Below are positions 9,841-18,971 of a stretch of DNA of 64,000 nucleotides, one piece after another. How positions within the stretch are numbered: position 1 is the first letter of the stretch; each line of letters starts with the position of its first letter. The notes below the pieces were generated by a model. It searched no databases. It saw only the letters and a list, made by a program, of their open reading frames with translations, and was not told the origin of the DNA. The position numbers were made by a program, and so were the translations under genes. Source of the DNA: Microbacterium sp. BH-3-3-3 (GTDB lineage Bacteria > Actinomycetota > Actinomycetes > Actinomycetales > Microbacteriaceae); the NCBI RefSeq assembly GCF_001792815.1, contig NZ_CP017674.1, positions 1,364,001 to 1,428,000 on the forward strand, given 5' to 3'.

Positions 9841-11202
9841 TCATCGGGTGGTAGCCAGCCCAAGCTTGGACGAGGTGTTGCTCGCCCGCTCGGCCGAACT
9901 CACGGTCTCCAATCCAACGCCGGCGCGAGCCGACCAGATGAAGCCAAGAGTGAACATCCACAACCCAACGATCAAGACCGAAATCATTCCCCAACCAGTC
10001 AGGAGGATGATCCCCATACCCGGGATGGCGTACACGATCGCCCGGGGGGCGTGCATGTACTCGCTCGAACGGAAGAACCGCGCGATAGACCACACGATGA
10101 GAACCACGAGAGGCAGGAAGAAGAGAGATGCGAGGAAGATCCCCAGCTCCGCAGTCATGAGCAAGAAGGCGTTATGAACCGGGTACCCGGAGGCGGTAGC
10201 GGCGTCGACCTTGCCAACCACCGCGATGTAGGCGTTCGGCCCGGTTCCGATGAGGAAATCCGAATTGAGCTGGCGCAGAGCGGCCGTGAGGAGCAGCGGC
10301 CTCAGACCGCCTTGCGAGTCGTCCTCGAATCGCTCCAGAACGAGCGGACCGAAGACTCCCGCCGCGCCCAACAGGACGACCGCTCCTCCAATACGGGTAC
10401 CGACACGCGCCCGCCCGGGGAAAGTAAGGATCCACGCGGCCAGAAGGATCGCCATTGCGATCAGATTGGCCCGACTGACCGTCAATCCACCAACCAACGC
10501 GGCGGCGGCAACACACGCGAACGCCAATCGTGAAATTTGCTTCTGGGCTGCCGTCGTAAAGGGAAGCGACATGAGCATGAGAGCGAAGGCGACCTTCGAC
10601 AGATTGGCCGGGTGGCCGATAGTCCCCGAGACCCGCCCGACGGTCTGTTCCAGAGTTCGCTCCGAGTTGACCAACCCCGTCGGCAAACTGACACCCGCGA
10701 GCTGAAGCACAGCGACTCCCAGCTGCAGCACCAACACCACGAGGATGGCAGCGAGGAAAAACCGCGCGAACCTGGCCTGATTGAATGCCTGCCGCCCCAC
10801 CGCCCATCCCACCCCAAAGGCGAGAACGGCACTCAGCAGCACAACGTACCCCGACCACTGGGGCACGGTGCCCTGCCAGGTCGTGAACATCGCCACCGTC
10901 AGGAGCAACGCAAAAACGATCAAAGGGACGGGGAGCTTGAGTCTGCCCTGACCAACGACCACGATGATCGCCGCAACGACGATCACGAGAATCTGAGTTT
11001 GCAGGCCCAACGACGCCGGAGCGATGTCGTATGGAGTGGACTCAGGCGATCGGACAAATGTGGCGATCGTCCGAGGGAACAAAGCCGCCCCGAAGAGAAA
11101 GACGAGAAGCGCATTGGCCGCGAACCCGTACCGCCGGTTCAGAGCGATGGCAATGAACGGGCCGACGATCAGCAGCACGATCAGCGCGACGATGAGTAGC
11201 AC
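9841..11202 (-). CDS. O-antigen ligase/Wzy-type polymerase membrane protein
   Basis: Polytopic membrane protein of 453 residues with about 11-12 hydrophobic segments and a large extracytoplasmic loop late in the protein (LLLTAALRQLNSDFLIGTGPNAY), where O-antigen ligase/polymerase (PF04932-like) proteins carry their GxGxN motif. It likely polymerises or transfers flipped repeat units. The frame is open to 11463, but the upstream part is Arg/Pro-rich and without a ribosome site. A GTG at 11202 preceded by GGAGAGAC gives a protein that begins directly with the first membrane helix, so that start is used. It is the first gene of the block 11202 to 6483. The 288 bases upstream (11203-11490) show no other gene. 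Confidence 0.7.
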   Translation of the reverse strand: MLLIVALIVLLIVGPFIAIALNRRYGFAANALLVFLFGAALFPRTIATFVRSPESTPYDIAPASLGLQTQILVIVVAAIIVVVGQGRLKLPVPLIVFALLLTVAMFTTWQGTVPQWSGYVVLLSAVLAFGVGWAVGRQAFNQARFARFFLAAILVVLVLQLGVAVLQLAGVSLPTGLVNSERTLEQTVGRVSGTIGHPANLSKVAFALMLMSLPFTTAAQKQISRLAFACVAAAALVGGLTVSRANLIAMAILLAAWILTFPGRARVGTRIGGAVVLLGAAGVFGPLVLERFEDDSQGGLRPLLLTAALRQLNSDFLIGTGPNAYIAVVGKVDAATASGYPVHNAFLLMTAELGIFLASLFFLPLVVLIVWSIARFFRSSEYMHAPRAIVYAIPGMGIILLTGWGMISVLIVGLWMFTLGFIWSARAGVGLETVSSAERASNTSSKLGLATTR

Positions 11203-11490
11203 GTCTCTCCACTTTCGCCTCGGGACCGGCGAGGGTCCGCGCCAAAAATGCGCAAGATGCGACAGGCCACCTGCTGCTTCCCCCGTCGAGAATGTTATCA
11301 GTTGCCACGGATCGGGCCCGCCCGGCGCCAATCTACGGCTACACGAGCGCGCAAGACGTCGCACGGGCGCAGCATTCTTGCGGCTAATCCACGGTGTGCT
11401 GATTGTGGGACCAGCAAACGGCGAGCGCAGCGGGCACCGCGCGAAGGTCGCCGTTTCTCGCATCGGGCACGGGCTCGCACGACAGCCGGC

Positions 11491-13023
11491 TCAGCCGATG
11501 ACGCGACGCCAGAACCTGAACCCGACGATCTCTCCCTCCAACTGATACGACGATGCGACGAATGGAGCCAGCCCCGTGAAGTTAGCCTCGCCGGGCATGC
11601 ACTCGGTCGAGATACCGCACGACGTCGGCGATTCGACGATCAGAGCAGGCGGGAAGGATGTCACGTCGGAGAGATACTGCGCGGGGAGCCCCCCGTAGCC
11701 CTGTTCGACAGGGAGCGAGTACGTGATCGAGGTTGGCGAGAGCCGCCCCGATGCGGCGAGGATCCATGTCTCGGCTCCGTGGACGAGGACGCGGTCATCC
11801 GGGCTCGTCTCGGCGACCACCCGATCGACGAGCTGAGCCTGGTAGGAGCCGTCGACGAAGACGCCCGCCTGGGTCACGACGCGCAACCCATGCAGAGCCC
11901 CGGCAGAAGATCCCGCCAGCACGAGCAGCGCCACTCCTCCAGCAACCGCGCCGCGCCACACGGCATCCGCATGGTGAGAGGCATGTGGGCGTTCGAGAGG
12001 GAGAAGCTGGGAGATGAGAACGACGACGGCGACGGCGAATCCGGCCGTGGCGACGATGAGGTAGTGGGGGTAGGGCCGACCAGACACCATCTGCGACAGC
12101 GCGTCCAGTCCCCCGACGATCACGAACAGAGCGACGACGAAAGAGGGCGTGCGGGAGTCGGCGGCATCCGCGCTCCTCCGCAGCGCGAGCCACGCCCCCG
12201 CGAGCACGAGGGTCGCCACGACGACGGCCCCGGAGACGAGCAACTGCGCCAAGGTGCCGAACGCCGACAGTCGATCGCCCGTGCCGGTGCCACCCGAATA
12301 GAAGAGGTTGTAGCGGAGGTACTGATCGATGCCCGCGCGCAGGGCGTCGCCCGCCCAGAGCCAGAGCGCGAGACCGGCACCAACGACGACCACCACGGCG
12401 GCGGCCGCCGCGGCGAAGACGATCCGGCGTCGCAGGAGGACGACACCCGCCACGGCGACAACCACCACCCCCACCACGTTGTTCATGCGGGTGAACAGGC
12501 CCATAGCGAGAGCCGCACCCACGATGAGCCCCAGTCCGGCTGCCATCCGCCCGGATGCGTCGCGTCCCGAGCGCAGAGCGACATGCGCGGCTGCGGAGTA
12601 GGCCACCAGCTGGAAGGGGAAGAGCCACGTCTCGGTGAAGTTCCCGCCCTCGAAGACCCCCAGGTAGGTCACGCCGGCGATCAGGACCACCACCGGAGCC
12701 CAGCCTCCGATCCACCGCGACCAGATGACCCCGGCGATCGACAGGCCGAGGAAAAGCACGAGCGCCTCGAGGAGGGGCGCCCCGACGATCCCTCCCCCCA
12801 ACCGCCACGCTGCCGTCTCGATGGCCGCCAGGAGGGGGCCCTTGTGATCCCACGAGTCGACGTACGGCATCCCCCCGCGTGAGACGACCATCCCGGTGTA
12901 GAGGAAGACGCCGGAATCGCGCGTGATGTGACCCGTGAGGATCATCGGTACGTAGGCGAGCGCACTGATGAGGAGAGCGGATGCCGCGGACAGCAGCGCG
13001 GCGCGCGAACGGAGCAGGCTCAC
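11491..13023 (-). CDS. Polytopic membrane protein, GT-C-like sugar transferase candidate
   Basis: A 510-residue membrane protein with about 11-12 hydrophobic segments. After the first helix comes an extracytoplasmic loop with acidic residues (GHITRDSGVFLYTGMVV, then MPYVDSWDHKGPLLAAIE). This resembles the first loop of GT-C fold enzymes (GT39/ArnT/GT87 type), where an acidic residue is catalytic. The C-terminal soluble segment contains VLVHGAETWILAASG, also seen in such proteins. It would use a polyprenyl-phosphate sugar outside the membrane. The GTG start at 13023 forms a GTGA overlap with the VanZ-like gene, so the two are probably translated together. The GT-C assignment rests on topology and loop features only and is moderate. 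Confidence 0.55.
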   Translation of the reverse strand: MSLLRSRAALLSAASALLISALAYVPMILTGHITRDSGVFLYTGMVVSRGGMPYVDSWDHKGPLLAAIETAAWRLGGGIVGAPLLEALVLFLGLSIAGVIWSRWIGGWAPVVVLIAGVTYLGVFEGGNFTETWLFPFQLVAYSAAAHVALRSGRDASGRMAAGLGLIVGAALAMGLFTRMNNVVGVVVVAVAGVVLLRRRIVFAAAAAAVVVVVGAGLALWLWAGDALRAGIDQYLRYNLFYSGGTGTGDRLSAFGTLAQLLVSGAVVVATLVLAGAWLALRRSADAADSRTPSFVVALFVIVGGLDALSQMVSGRPYPHYLIVATAGFAVAVVVLISQLLPLERPHASHHADAVWRGAVAGGVALLVLAGSSAGALHGLRVVTQAGVFVDGSYQAQLVDRVVAETSPDDRVLVHGAETWILAASGRLSPTSITYSLPVEQGYGGLPAQYLSDVTSFPPALIVESPTSCGISTECMPGEANFTGLAPFVASSYQLEGEIVGFRFWRRVIG

Positions 13024-13496
13024 GCGGCCGGCTCCCGGACGCCCACGACGTTGCGTTCCCGCCACTTCTGCAGCACCCTCCGGTCACGGATGTGCACCGC
13101 GGCCACCGTGATCGCCGCAGCTGCCACCCCACCCCACCCACCGATGGTGTTGGCGATGACGTCGTTCACGGTCGCGAAGCGTGCGGGCAGCACGAAGAAC
13201 TGCAGGGTCTCGAGTGTCACAGACAGGGACGGCACGAGAGGAAGGGCTATCCAGAGGAAGCGTGTCGGAAAGAGGAGGGAGAGGAAGTACCCCACCGGCA
13301 CGAAGAGAGCGATGTTCGCAGAGAACTCCAGCCAGCGATACCCGAACCACCCCGGAACGCCGTTGCGGTGCAGCACCGAGAGCACCCGTTCGATCGCGCT
13401 TTCGTAGCCCTGATCGATCGGCGTGGGCGACATGGTGACCAGGAGCACGAGAGCCAGGCAGAGGCCCAGTCCCGTTGCGGCGATGAGAAGGCGCAT
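13020..13496 (-). CDS. VanZ-like family membrane protein
   Basis: Small integral membrane protein of 158 residues with four predicted helices. It carries VanZ-like family features: an early TMSPTP after helix 1, then NIALFVPVGYFLSLL, a downstream SVTLETLQFF and the segment ATVNDVIANTIGGWGG. The ATG at 13496 lies just after the stop of the GT2 gene (13499), and the stop overlaps the next gene by four bases. Members of this family are frequent in exopolysaccharide clusters and are not by themselves evidence of teicoplanin resistance. The biochemical role is unknown. Confidence 0.75.
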   Translation of the reverse strand: MRLLIAATGLGLCLALVLLVTMSPTPIDQGYESAIERVLSVLHRNGVPGWFGYRWLEFSANIALFVPVGYFLSLLFPTRFLWIALPLVPSLSVTLETLQFFVLPARFATVNDVIANTIGGWGGVAAAAITVAAVHIRDRRVLQKWRERNVVGVREPAA

Positions 13497-13498
13497 GG

Positions 13499-14290
13499 TC
13501 AGCCGCGCAACGCCGCGTCGCGCCCGGAGATGCGCGCCCGACCTCGTCGAGGTCCGCGGATGTCGACCCGCCACAGTTCGGCGAAAGCTCGAGCGGCGAA
13601 CCGCACGAGTCGACCAGGAGGGAGCACCACGCGCGTGCGTCCCGCGCCCCACATGGTGCCCTGAGAGACCGCCCCACGACGCGGGATGCTCTCCACCGAC
13701 ACGTAGCGGACGCGGAGGCGCTCGCGAGCTTCGGCGATAGAGAAGTGCACGTGCGGGACGAGAGCGCCGTCGGGGACTCCGTCGACGAGCATCTGCAGCG
13801 TGTCGGGGTGGTAGGCGCGGAGCGGAGTGTTCACGTCGGGCACGGACCGCCCGCACAACAGCATCACCGCGAAGCGGACGAGTCCGCTGAGGCATCGACG
13901 GAACCAGGGGTCGGTGCGGCCTCGGCGCACGCCGTGGACGACGTCCGCCTCGGCGCGATCGAGAGCGACGGCGACCCGGGCGATGTCGTCACCGTAGAAC
14001 TGACCGTCGCCGTCGACGTGGACGATGGTCCCCGCCCCACTGCGCAGGCCTTCGGCGTACGCGGCGAGCGCCGTCGGTCCATGCCCGCGATTGACGGGGG
14101 CGCGCACAACGTCGGCGAGCGGCGCGGCCGCGCTGCTCGTGTCATCGGTCGATGCGTCGTCCATGACGATCAGCGTGACAGAACGTCCGACGGCGGCGAA
14201 CGAGGCGCGGATCTCTGCGAGGAAGGACGGAAGCGCCTCGGCCTCATTGAACGCCGGTATCACGACCGCGACGTGATCTTGCGCCTGCAC
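13499..14290 (-). CDS. GT2 family glycosyltransferase (dolichol-phosphate-mannose-synthase-like)
   Basis: GT-A fold glycosyltransferase of 263 residues. It opens HVAVVIPAFNEAEALPSFL, has MDDASTDDT for nucleotide binding at about residues 43-51, and the metal-binding DGDGQFYGDD at about 93-102. The later PDVNTPLRAYHPDTLQML is typical of the polyprenyl-phosphate-sugar synthase branch. No C-terminal membrane helices are present. It starts at GTG 14290, which matches the compact N-terminus of the family. Followed by the VanZ-like and GT-C-like genes, it could make the polyprenyl-phosphate sugar used by the latter. A GtrA gene lies divergently next door, another usual partner of such enzymes. Sugar identity is unknown. 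Confidence 0.8.
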   Translation of the reverse strand: MQAQDHVAVVIPAFNEAEALPSFLAEIRASFAAVGRSVTLIVMDDASTDDTSSAAAPLADVVRAPVNRGHGPTALAAYAEGLRSGAGTIVHVDGDGQFYGDDIARVAVALDRAEADVVHGVRRGRTDPWFRRCLSGLVRFAVMLLCGRSVPDVNTPLRAYHPDTLQMLVDGVPDGALVPHVHFSIAEARERLRVRYVSVESIPRRGAVSQGTMWGAGRTRVVLPPGRLVRFAARAFAELWRVDIRGPRRGRARISGRDAALRG

Positions 14291-14352
14291 CCTGGCATCC
14301 CCGCATTCCTCCGGGATGAATTCACCCGGCTACTCCCCCGAACATGTAGCGT

Positions 14353-14835
14353 ATGACACTCGTGGGGCGCACCAGGAATCTTCGGCGCGCGGGCGCTCTG
14401 TCCGTGCGGTTCCTGATCGTGGGTGCCATCAGCACCGGAATCGAGATCGCGGCGTTCAACCTGCTGCTGCTCGCGGGTGTCGGTCCGGTGGCCGCGAAGG
14501 TCATCGCCTCTCTCATCGCCCTCGTCAATGCGTACGTGGGCAACCGGGAGTGGGCCTTCCGTTCCCGTTCCCGCACGGGGGCCGGGCGCCAGATGGTGCG
14601 CTTCCTCGTCGTGAACGCCGTCTGCACGGGTCTGGGCGCAGCGGCGGTGTGGGCTGGAGCGCAGGCGTTGGAGGCGATCTACGGGGATGCCGGCCCGATC
14701 GGGCTGAACATCGTCAACCTCGTCTCGATCGCCGGGGTCACCGTCGTGCGCTTCGTCCTCTACCACTTCGTGGTCTTCCCGCCCGCCCGCACGATTCCGG
14801 TCGCGGAAGAGCCCTCCGGTAGGCTCGGCGCGTGA
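14353..14835 (+). CDS. GtrA family membrane protein
   Basis: A 160-residue protein with four hydrophobic helices and GtrA family features: SVRFLIVGAISTGIEI near the start, VNAYVGNREWAFRSR between helices 2 and 3, and a second half that repeats the pattern (MVRFLVVNAVCTGLG ... VVRFVLYHFVVF). GtrA proteins are thought to move polyprenyl-phosphate sugars across the membrane or to assist such transfer. It lies head-to-head with the GT2 gene (62 bases between starts). The gene shows no clear ribosome-binding site. It overlaps the next gene by four bases (GTGA). Confidence 0.8.
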   Translation: MTLVGRTRNLRRAGALSVRFLIVGAISTGIEIAAFNLLLLAGVGPVAAKVIASLIALVNAYVGNREWAFRSRSRTGAGRQMVRFLVVNAVCTGLGAAAVWAGAQALEAIYGDAGPIGLNIVNLVSIAGVTVVRFVLYHFVVFPPARTIPVAEEPSGRLGA

Positions 14836-15116
14836 AGACCGCCCCCCGAGTCCTCGGAACCCTGTCGCTGCTGGCCGCTCTCGCCTCGCTCGGCGTGCAG
14901 CTGGCGGTGGTGGCGCGCCTGTGGGCGGCCTTCGTCGAAACGATCCCGCTGACCAGCACACTCGCACTGAGTACGGCGGGCGCTGTGCTGGGGCTGGTTC
15001 TCGCCGTGGTCGCCGTGATCCTCCGGCGCGGTTCCGTCGGCGTGCTCGCGCCCATCGCGGGCCTCATGAACCTCGGGCTCCTGGCGGGTTACGCCTACCT
15101 CTTCGCCACCCTCTGA
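14832..15116 (+). CDS. Small hypothetical membrane protein
   Basis: A 94-residue protein with three hydrophobic segments (about residues 7-28, 38-62 and 70-92) and a short basic stretch (ILRRGSVGV) between the last two. It starts at GTG 14832 overlapping the GtrA stop, so the two are almost certainly cotranscribed and coupled. No family is recognised. The gene ends 14 bases before a strong hairpin terminator. It looks like an accessory to GtrA, but nothing in the sequence proves this. Confidence 0.6.
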   Translation: MKTAPRVLGTLSLLAALASLGVQLAVVARLWAAFVETIPLTSTLALSTAGAVLGLVLAVVAVILRRGSVGVLAPIAGLMNLGLLAGYAYLFATL

Positions 15117-15130
15117 GCCGAAGAACAGAC

Positions 15131-15170
15131 GAGAGGCGCCGCAGTCGCTGCGGCGCCTCTCGTCGTTTTC
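15131..15170. terminator. Strong bidirectional-type hairpin terminator
   Basis: A perfect 14-base-pair stem (gagaggcgccgcag pairing with ctgcggcgcctctc, 15131-15144 and 15148-15161) closes on a three-base loop. It is followed on the plus strand by gtcgttttcgtt. It sits in the 60-base gap between two converging genes (stops at 15116 plus and 15177 minus) and can serve both. Confidence 0.85.
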
Positions 15171-15176
15171 GTTCGA

Positions 15177-16940
15177 TCAGCCGCAGGGCTTGTCGACGAC
15201 GCTCGTGCGAACCGGGTTCACCATCGGAGTGTGGACCAACGAGACGTCCGCACCGTCGTCGGGGCTGCCTTCGAACGTCACCGTCATCGTGTGCGCGTCG
15301 TTGAGCCCGTTGACGACCCACATGCGGCCGACCGGTCGGCCCAGGTGGTCTCCGGTCGTGATGGACACGTCGGCGCCGTCGAACGATGCCCCGACGAACC
15401 GGGAACCACTCGGCCCGTAGAACTGAAGGTCGGTCCCGATGTATCCCTTCGGGTAATGCCGGGCGCCATCGACGTACCGTCCCAAGGTGTCCGACGTGGC
15501 CTGGTCGAGGGCATTCACGAAGGTCACGGTCGTCGTATAGGTGGGCACGGACGAGCACCGGTCGACGACGACGTCCGCGGACATCCACGTGTAGTAGCTG
15601 AGCTTGCCCTCGGTGAGGTCGTTCACGAAGACGCCGAGCGTCGAGTCCGCCGGGCCATCCGTGGAAGGCAGCGGACCCGAGAGGCGGGAGCCCTCGAAAG
15701 CGGAGCTCACGCCCTCTTCAAACGAGTGGAAGTACACCCTGTTCTCATCCACCGCCTGGACGATCGCGGCGGCGAAGGGGACGGGTTTGAAATCTCCCGA
15801 CGAGACGGCGTCGAAGACCTCGACCGCTGCGGACGCGAAGAACGCATCCTGGTTCGCGTTGTCGGGGTACCGCGCGTACACGTCGCTCAGCAGGATACGG
15901 ACGGCATCGGCCGACGTCAGTTCGTCGCCGGTCGCGAGTTTGATGGGCCCGGTCGCTCGCAGAATGTATGAGAGCACCACCGGATCGATGGAGATCACGC
16001 CATCGACGGGCGTTCCGAACGACTCCGTCCAGTACGCCTTTGCCAGCTCTGCGGACAGAGCGAAATCCGGTGTCGAGGTGATGTCCTGCGAATAGCGACC
16101 GACCTTGTCGTCGTACAACTTCACGACCTCGGGGTCCAACGGGATGATCGGCGACTCTCGCGTGTTCTTGAAGTCACGGCTCGTCGCCTGCTGGGCGATC
16201 TCCATCTTCCCGCCCTCGAAACGGAGCATCACGACGGATGCCGGAATCCCACCGGTACCGCGGGCCTCGGCATTGTTCTGCACCAGAAGCAGGTAGTTCT
16301 TCGGTCCGTCCTGGCCCATCATCGACGGCAGGTACGGCATGAGTTCGTTCGCTCGCGACAGGGCGGGCTGCAGCCCCGCGACGGCGCCGGTCAGCTGGGA
16401 CAACGGCCCCCGAAGCGCACCAGGGGTCTGTTCCAGGTCGACGCCAGAGAGAGCATCGGCCGCTTTCACCCCGGCATCGGCCGCGGTGGAGACGGGTGCC
16501 GCGAGCGACGAGATGGCGGCGACGTCGAACACACCACCGGAGGGTCGCAGCAGTGCGGGATCGACGTCGGAGAGTGCGGGCAGAACACCCTGCGCCAGTT
16601 CGTCCACCGCCACCGTCGACTCGCGGACCGCGTGGAGCGTCGCGCCGATGAAGGGAGCCTGTTCCGCGATCCACCACAGCGGGGTGTCGGCGGCGGCGCG
16701 CGCCGCGGAGGCATGCCCCTGCAGTTTCTGAACGGATGCATCGAGGGCGGCGCGATCGTCGGATCCGAACTCGTCCTGCAGCTGCGACACGACGGGAACC
16801 GCTGCTCGCAATTCCTTCTGTGCGATGAACGCACCGACACCGACGGCTGCGGCCAGCGCCAGCGAGATGAATGCAACTGCACCGAGCGCGATCCAGGCGA
16901 TCTTGGTCGGGCTCATCCGGGCGAGGGAAATACGCGACAT
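15177..16940 (-). CDS. DUF4012 domain-containing membrane-anchored protein
   Basis: A 587-residue protein with one N-terminal helix (about residues 14-36) and a large extracytoplasmic part. Recognisable DUF4012 features are NYLLLVQNNAEARGTGGIPAS (about residue 200-220), the LyTR/LCP-unrelated stretch TPDFALSAELAKAYW, and VDGVISIDPVVLSYIL. DUF4012 proteins occur widely in actinobacterial exopolysaccharide loci but have no established biochemical role. The start at 16940 is preceded by weak GGAA; a Met eight codons in (MSPTKIAWIALG) is an alternative. It is divergent from the GT4 gene starting at 17105. Confidence 0.75.
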   Translation of the reverse strand: MSRISLARMSPTKIAWIALGAVAFISLALAAAVGVGAFIAQKELRAAVPVVSQLQDEFGSDDRAALDASVQKLQGHASAARAAADTPLWWIAEQAPFIGATLHAVRESTVAVDELAQGVLPALSDVDPALLRPSGGVFDVAAISSLAAPVSTAADAGVKAADALSGVDLEQTPGALRGPLSQLTGAVAGLQPALSRANELMPYLPSMMGQDGPKNYLLLVQNNAEARGTGGIPASVVMLRFEGGKMEIAQQATSRDFKNTRESPIIPLDPEVVKLYDDKVGRYSQDITSTPDFALSAELAKAYWTESFGTPVDGVISIDPVVLSYILRATGPIKLATGDELTSADAVRILLSDVYARYPDNANQDAFFASAAVEVFDAVSSGDFKPVPFAAAIVQAVDENRVYFHSFEEGVSSAFEGSRLSGPLPSTDGPADSTLGVFVNDLTEGKLSYYTWMSADVVVDRCSSVPTYTTTVTFVNALDQATSDTLGRYVDGARHYPKGYIGTDLQFYGPSGSRFVGASFDGADVSITTGDHLGRPVGRMWVVNGLNDAHTMTVTFEGSPDDGADVSLVHTPMVNPVRTSVVDKPCG

Positions 16941-17006
16941 GTCATTCCGATCACGCCGCGAGTCAGATCCGGCGTCGCACGCAACAGGGCCCGTCGCGCG
17001 AATCGG

Positions 17007-17012
17007 TATGCT
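17007..17012 (+). promoter_or_regulatory. Probable -10 element for the plus-strand exopolysaccharide block
   Basis: TATGCT, the same hexamer as in the rpoB promoter, lies in the divergent spacer and is preceded by CGG. The -35 region is poor (acaggg at a 17-base spacing). A start site near 17019 would put an in-frame ATG (17024) only about five bases into the mRNA and the preferred GTG (17105) about 85 bases in. Confidence 0.4.
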
Positions 17013-17104
17013 ACCTGAGTCGGATGCAAAGACTGCTGGTCGCGTTCTGTGCGCAGCTGTTGGGGGCCCGCATCCGAATGACCCGCCGAAAGACGAGGAG
17101 ACGC

Positions 17105-18265
17105 GTGGGATCTAGCCGCACGCCATCCGTCGCGATCATCGGAACTCGGGGATACCCGAGCTACTACGGGGGCTTCGAAACGGCGGTCCGCCGCCTTTCT
17201 CCCTATCTGGTGAATCACGGCTGGGATGTGTCCGTATACGGTCGCCCGGGCGCCACAGACCCCGAGGATCCCGAGAGGGACCCCCGCGTTCTGTCCCGCA
17301 TGACCAAGGGGATCGATTCTCGAGCACTCAGCACCCTCTCCTACGGCTTCACCTCCACGTTCGATGCCGCGCGCCGTCGCCCTGACGTCGCGCTCATCAT
17401 GAACGTGGCGAATGGGTTCTGGCTGCCGTTGCTGCGTGCGCGGAACATTCCGACCGTCGTGAATGTCGACGGGCTGGAATGGGAGCGCGAGAAGTGGAGC
17501 GCGCTGGGGAAAGCCGTGTTCCGCGCGGGCGCGCACGTGACCGCGAAATGGTCGACGGAACGCGTGGTCGACGCCCGCACCATCGGCGACGCGTGGCAGA
17601 GCCGTTTCGGCGTCGGTGGCGAGTTCATCCCCTACGGCGCCGATGTCCCCCCTCCACTTCCCGTGGAGCCCGGCTTCGAGCACCGCGGCTACGCGCTGCT
17701 CGTTGCGCGCTTCGTCCCCGAGAACACCGTCGGCCCGTTCTTCGATGCGGCTGAACGGCTTGCGCAGACGCACGACGTCATCGCCGTGGGGTCGGCCGGG
17801 TACGGGGGCGAGCTCGACGAGCGGGCCGCAGCGCTAGCCGCCCGACTCCCTCGTTTCCACTGGTTCGGCCACGTCCACGACGACAACCGTCTGCACAGCC
17901 TCTGGCAGCACGCCGGGGCTTACTTCCACGGTCACAGCGTCGGCGGAACAAACCCTGCCCTCGTGCAGGCCATGGCCGCGGGTGCACCGATCGTCGCCCG
18001 CGACACCGTGCACAGCCGTGAGGTGCTGGGCACCGACGCGGGCGAGTTCACGGGACCGGCACCCGCCGACATCGAAGGGGCCCTCCGCGGTCTGCTCACT
18101 GACCCGCACCGGCAGCAGCGCCTCAGCGAAGCCGCCGTGCGCCGCGCACAGGACGCGTACTCGTGGGAGAGCGTGAACGCCGCCTACGAACGCCTTCTGC
18201 GCGCGCATCTCCGCTTCGATGATTCAGCCGCGCAACGACCGACGAGGCAGGAACGGGAAGGCTGA
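17105..18265 (+). CDS. GT4 glycosyltransferase with DUF1972 N-terminal domain (rhamnosyltransferase-like)
   Basis: GT-B glycosyltransferase of 386 residues. The N-terminal half begins SVAIIGTRGYPSYYGGFETAV, which defines the DUF1972 group (relatives of streptococcal WchF/CpsT beta-1,4-rhamnosyltransferases). NVDGLEWEREKW and GEFIPYGAD are further group motifs. The C-terminal GT1 domain has VARFVPENTV and GGTNPALVQAMAAGAPIVA. It probably adds the second sugar of the repeat unit. The start is GTG 17105 with AGGAG four bases away; ATG 17024 would add 27 basic residues. It opens a five-gene plus-strand block with 4-base gaps or overlaps. The sugar is inferred from family resemblance. Confidence 0.75.
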   Translation: MGSSRTPSVAIIGTRGYPSYYGGFETAVRRLSPYLVNHGWDVSVYGRPGATDPEDPERDPRVLSRMTKGIDSRALSTLSYGFTSTFDAARRRPDVALIMNVANGFWLPLLRARNIPTVVNVDGLEWEREKWSALGKAVFRAGAHVTAKWSTERVVDARTIGDAWQSRFGVGGEFIPYGADVPPPLPVEPGFEHRGYALLVARFVPENTVGPFFDAAERLAQTHDVIAVGSAGYGGELDERAAALAARLPRFHWFGHVHDDNRLHSLWQHAGAYFHGHSVGGTNPALVQAMAAGAPIVARDTVHSREVLGTDAGEFTGPAPADIEGALRGLLTDPHRQQRLSEAAVRRAQDAYSWESVNAAYERLLRAHLRFDDSAAQRPTRQEREG

Positions 18266-18269
18266 CGCC

Positions 18270-18971
18270 ATGGGCATCGCCGGAAAGATCATCCACGAGC
18301 AGCGGGAACGCCTGCGCGAGGCAGGCAGCGACCGGTGGCGGATCGTGAGCGCTCAGCTTGCGGCGAAGGTCGGCCCGATGGCCGTTCGCGGCGCGCTGCT
18401 GGCCCCTCGCCTGGGCTCGTCGCGGGGGCTGCCCTTGATCGGCCGGGGCGTCCGCGTACGCAACGCCCACCTGGTGCACGCGGGCGCCGACCTCATCGTC
18501 GAGGACTTCGCCGAGATCCAGGGGCTCAGCCGTGACGGCATCCGTTTCGGCGACCGCGTGTCGATCGGCACGGGCACCCTCATCCGTCCGAGCAGCTATT
18601 ACTCCCGCGCCATCGGGGTGGGCCTGACCATGGGCGACGGCAGCAGCCTGTCCCCCGGGTGCTACATCGGCTGCTCCGGCGGAGTCACGATCGGCGAGAA
18701 GACGATGCTCGGTCCGGGTGTGCGGGTCTTCGCCGAAGACCACGTGATGAGCGATCCCTCACTCGACGTCAAGTCCCAGGGCGTCGCCTGGTCGCCCATC
18801 ACGATCGGCGCCGGCTGCTGGATCGCGAGCGGTGTGACCATCACTTCGGGCGTCACGATCGGCGACGGTGCCGTCGTCGCCGCGGGTGCGGTGGTGACCC
18901 GCGACGTGCCAGCCGGCGCCGTCTACGGCGGGATCCCCGCCCGGGAGCTGAAGTCGCGGAGCACCCCGTGA
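18270..18971 (+). CDS. Left-handed beta-helix acyltransferase (hexapeptide repeat)
   Basis: O-acetyl- or acyltransferase of 233 residues with imperfect hexapeptide repeats running from about residue 85 (DLIVEDFAEIQGLS) to the end (GVTIGDGAVVAAGAVVTRDV, PAGAVYGGIPARELK). A LbH-type catalytic His is likely in the loop FAEDHVMSDPSL. The ATG at 18270 is preceded by GGGAAGG and follows the glycosyltransferase stop by four bases. It ends in a GTGA overlap with the next gene. It probably decorates a sugar of the repeat unit, using acetyl-CoA as the usual donor. Acceptor unknown. Confidence 0.78.
   Translation: MGIAGKIIHEQRERLREAGSDRWRIVSAQLAAKVGPMAVRGALLAPRLGSSRGLPLIGRGVRVRNAHLVHAGADLIVEDFAEIQGLSRDGIRFGDRVSIGTGTLIRPSSYYSRAIGVGLTMGDGSSLSPGCYIGCSGGVTIGEKTMLGPGVRVFAEDHVMSDPSLDVKSQGVAWSPITIGAGCWIASGVTITSGVTIGDGAVVAAGAVVTRDVPAGAVYGGIPARELKSRSTP

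Noticed and set aside
9841..11463. Extended start of the first polymerase at 11463
   Set aside because: The extra 87 residues are Arg/Pro-rich, lack a ribosome site and would precede the first membrane helix with a non-membrane-like sequence.
13020..13496. VanZ-like gene as a glycopeptide-resistance gene
   Set aside because: No vanA/H/X-type genes nearby; the family is common in exopolysaccharide loci.
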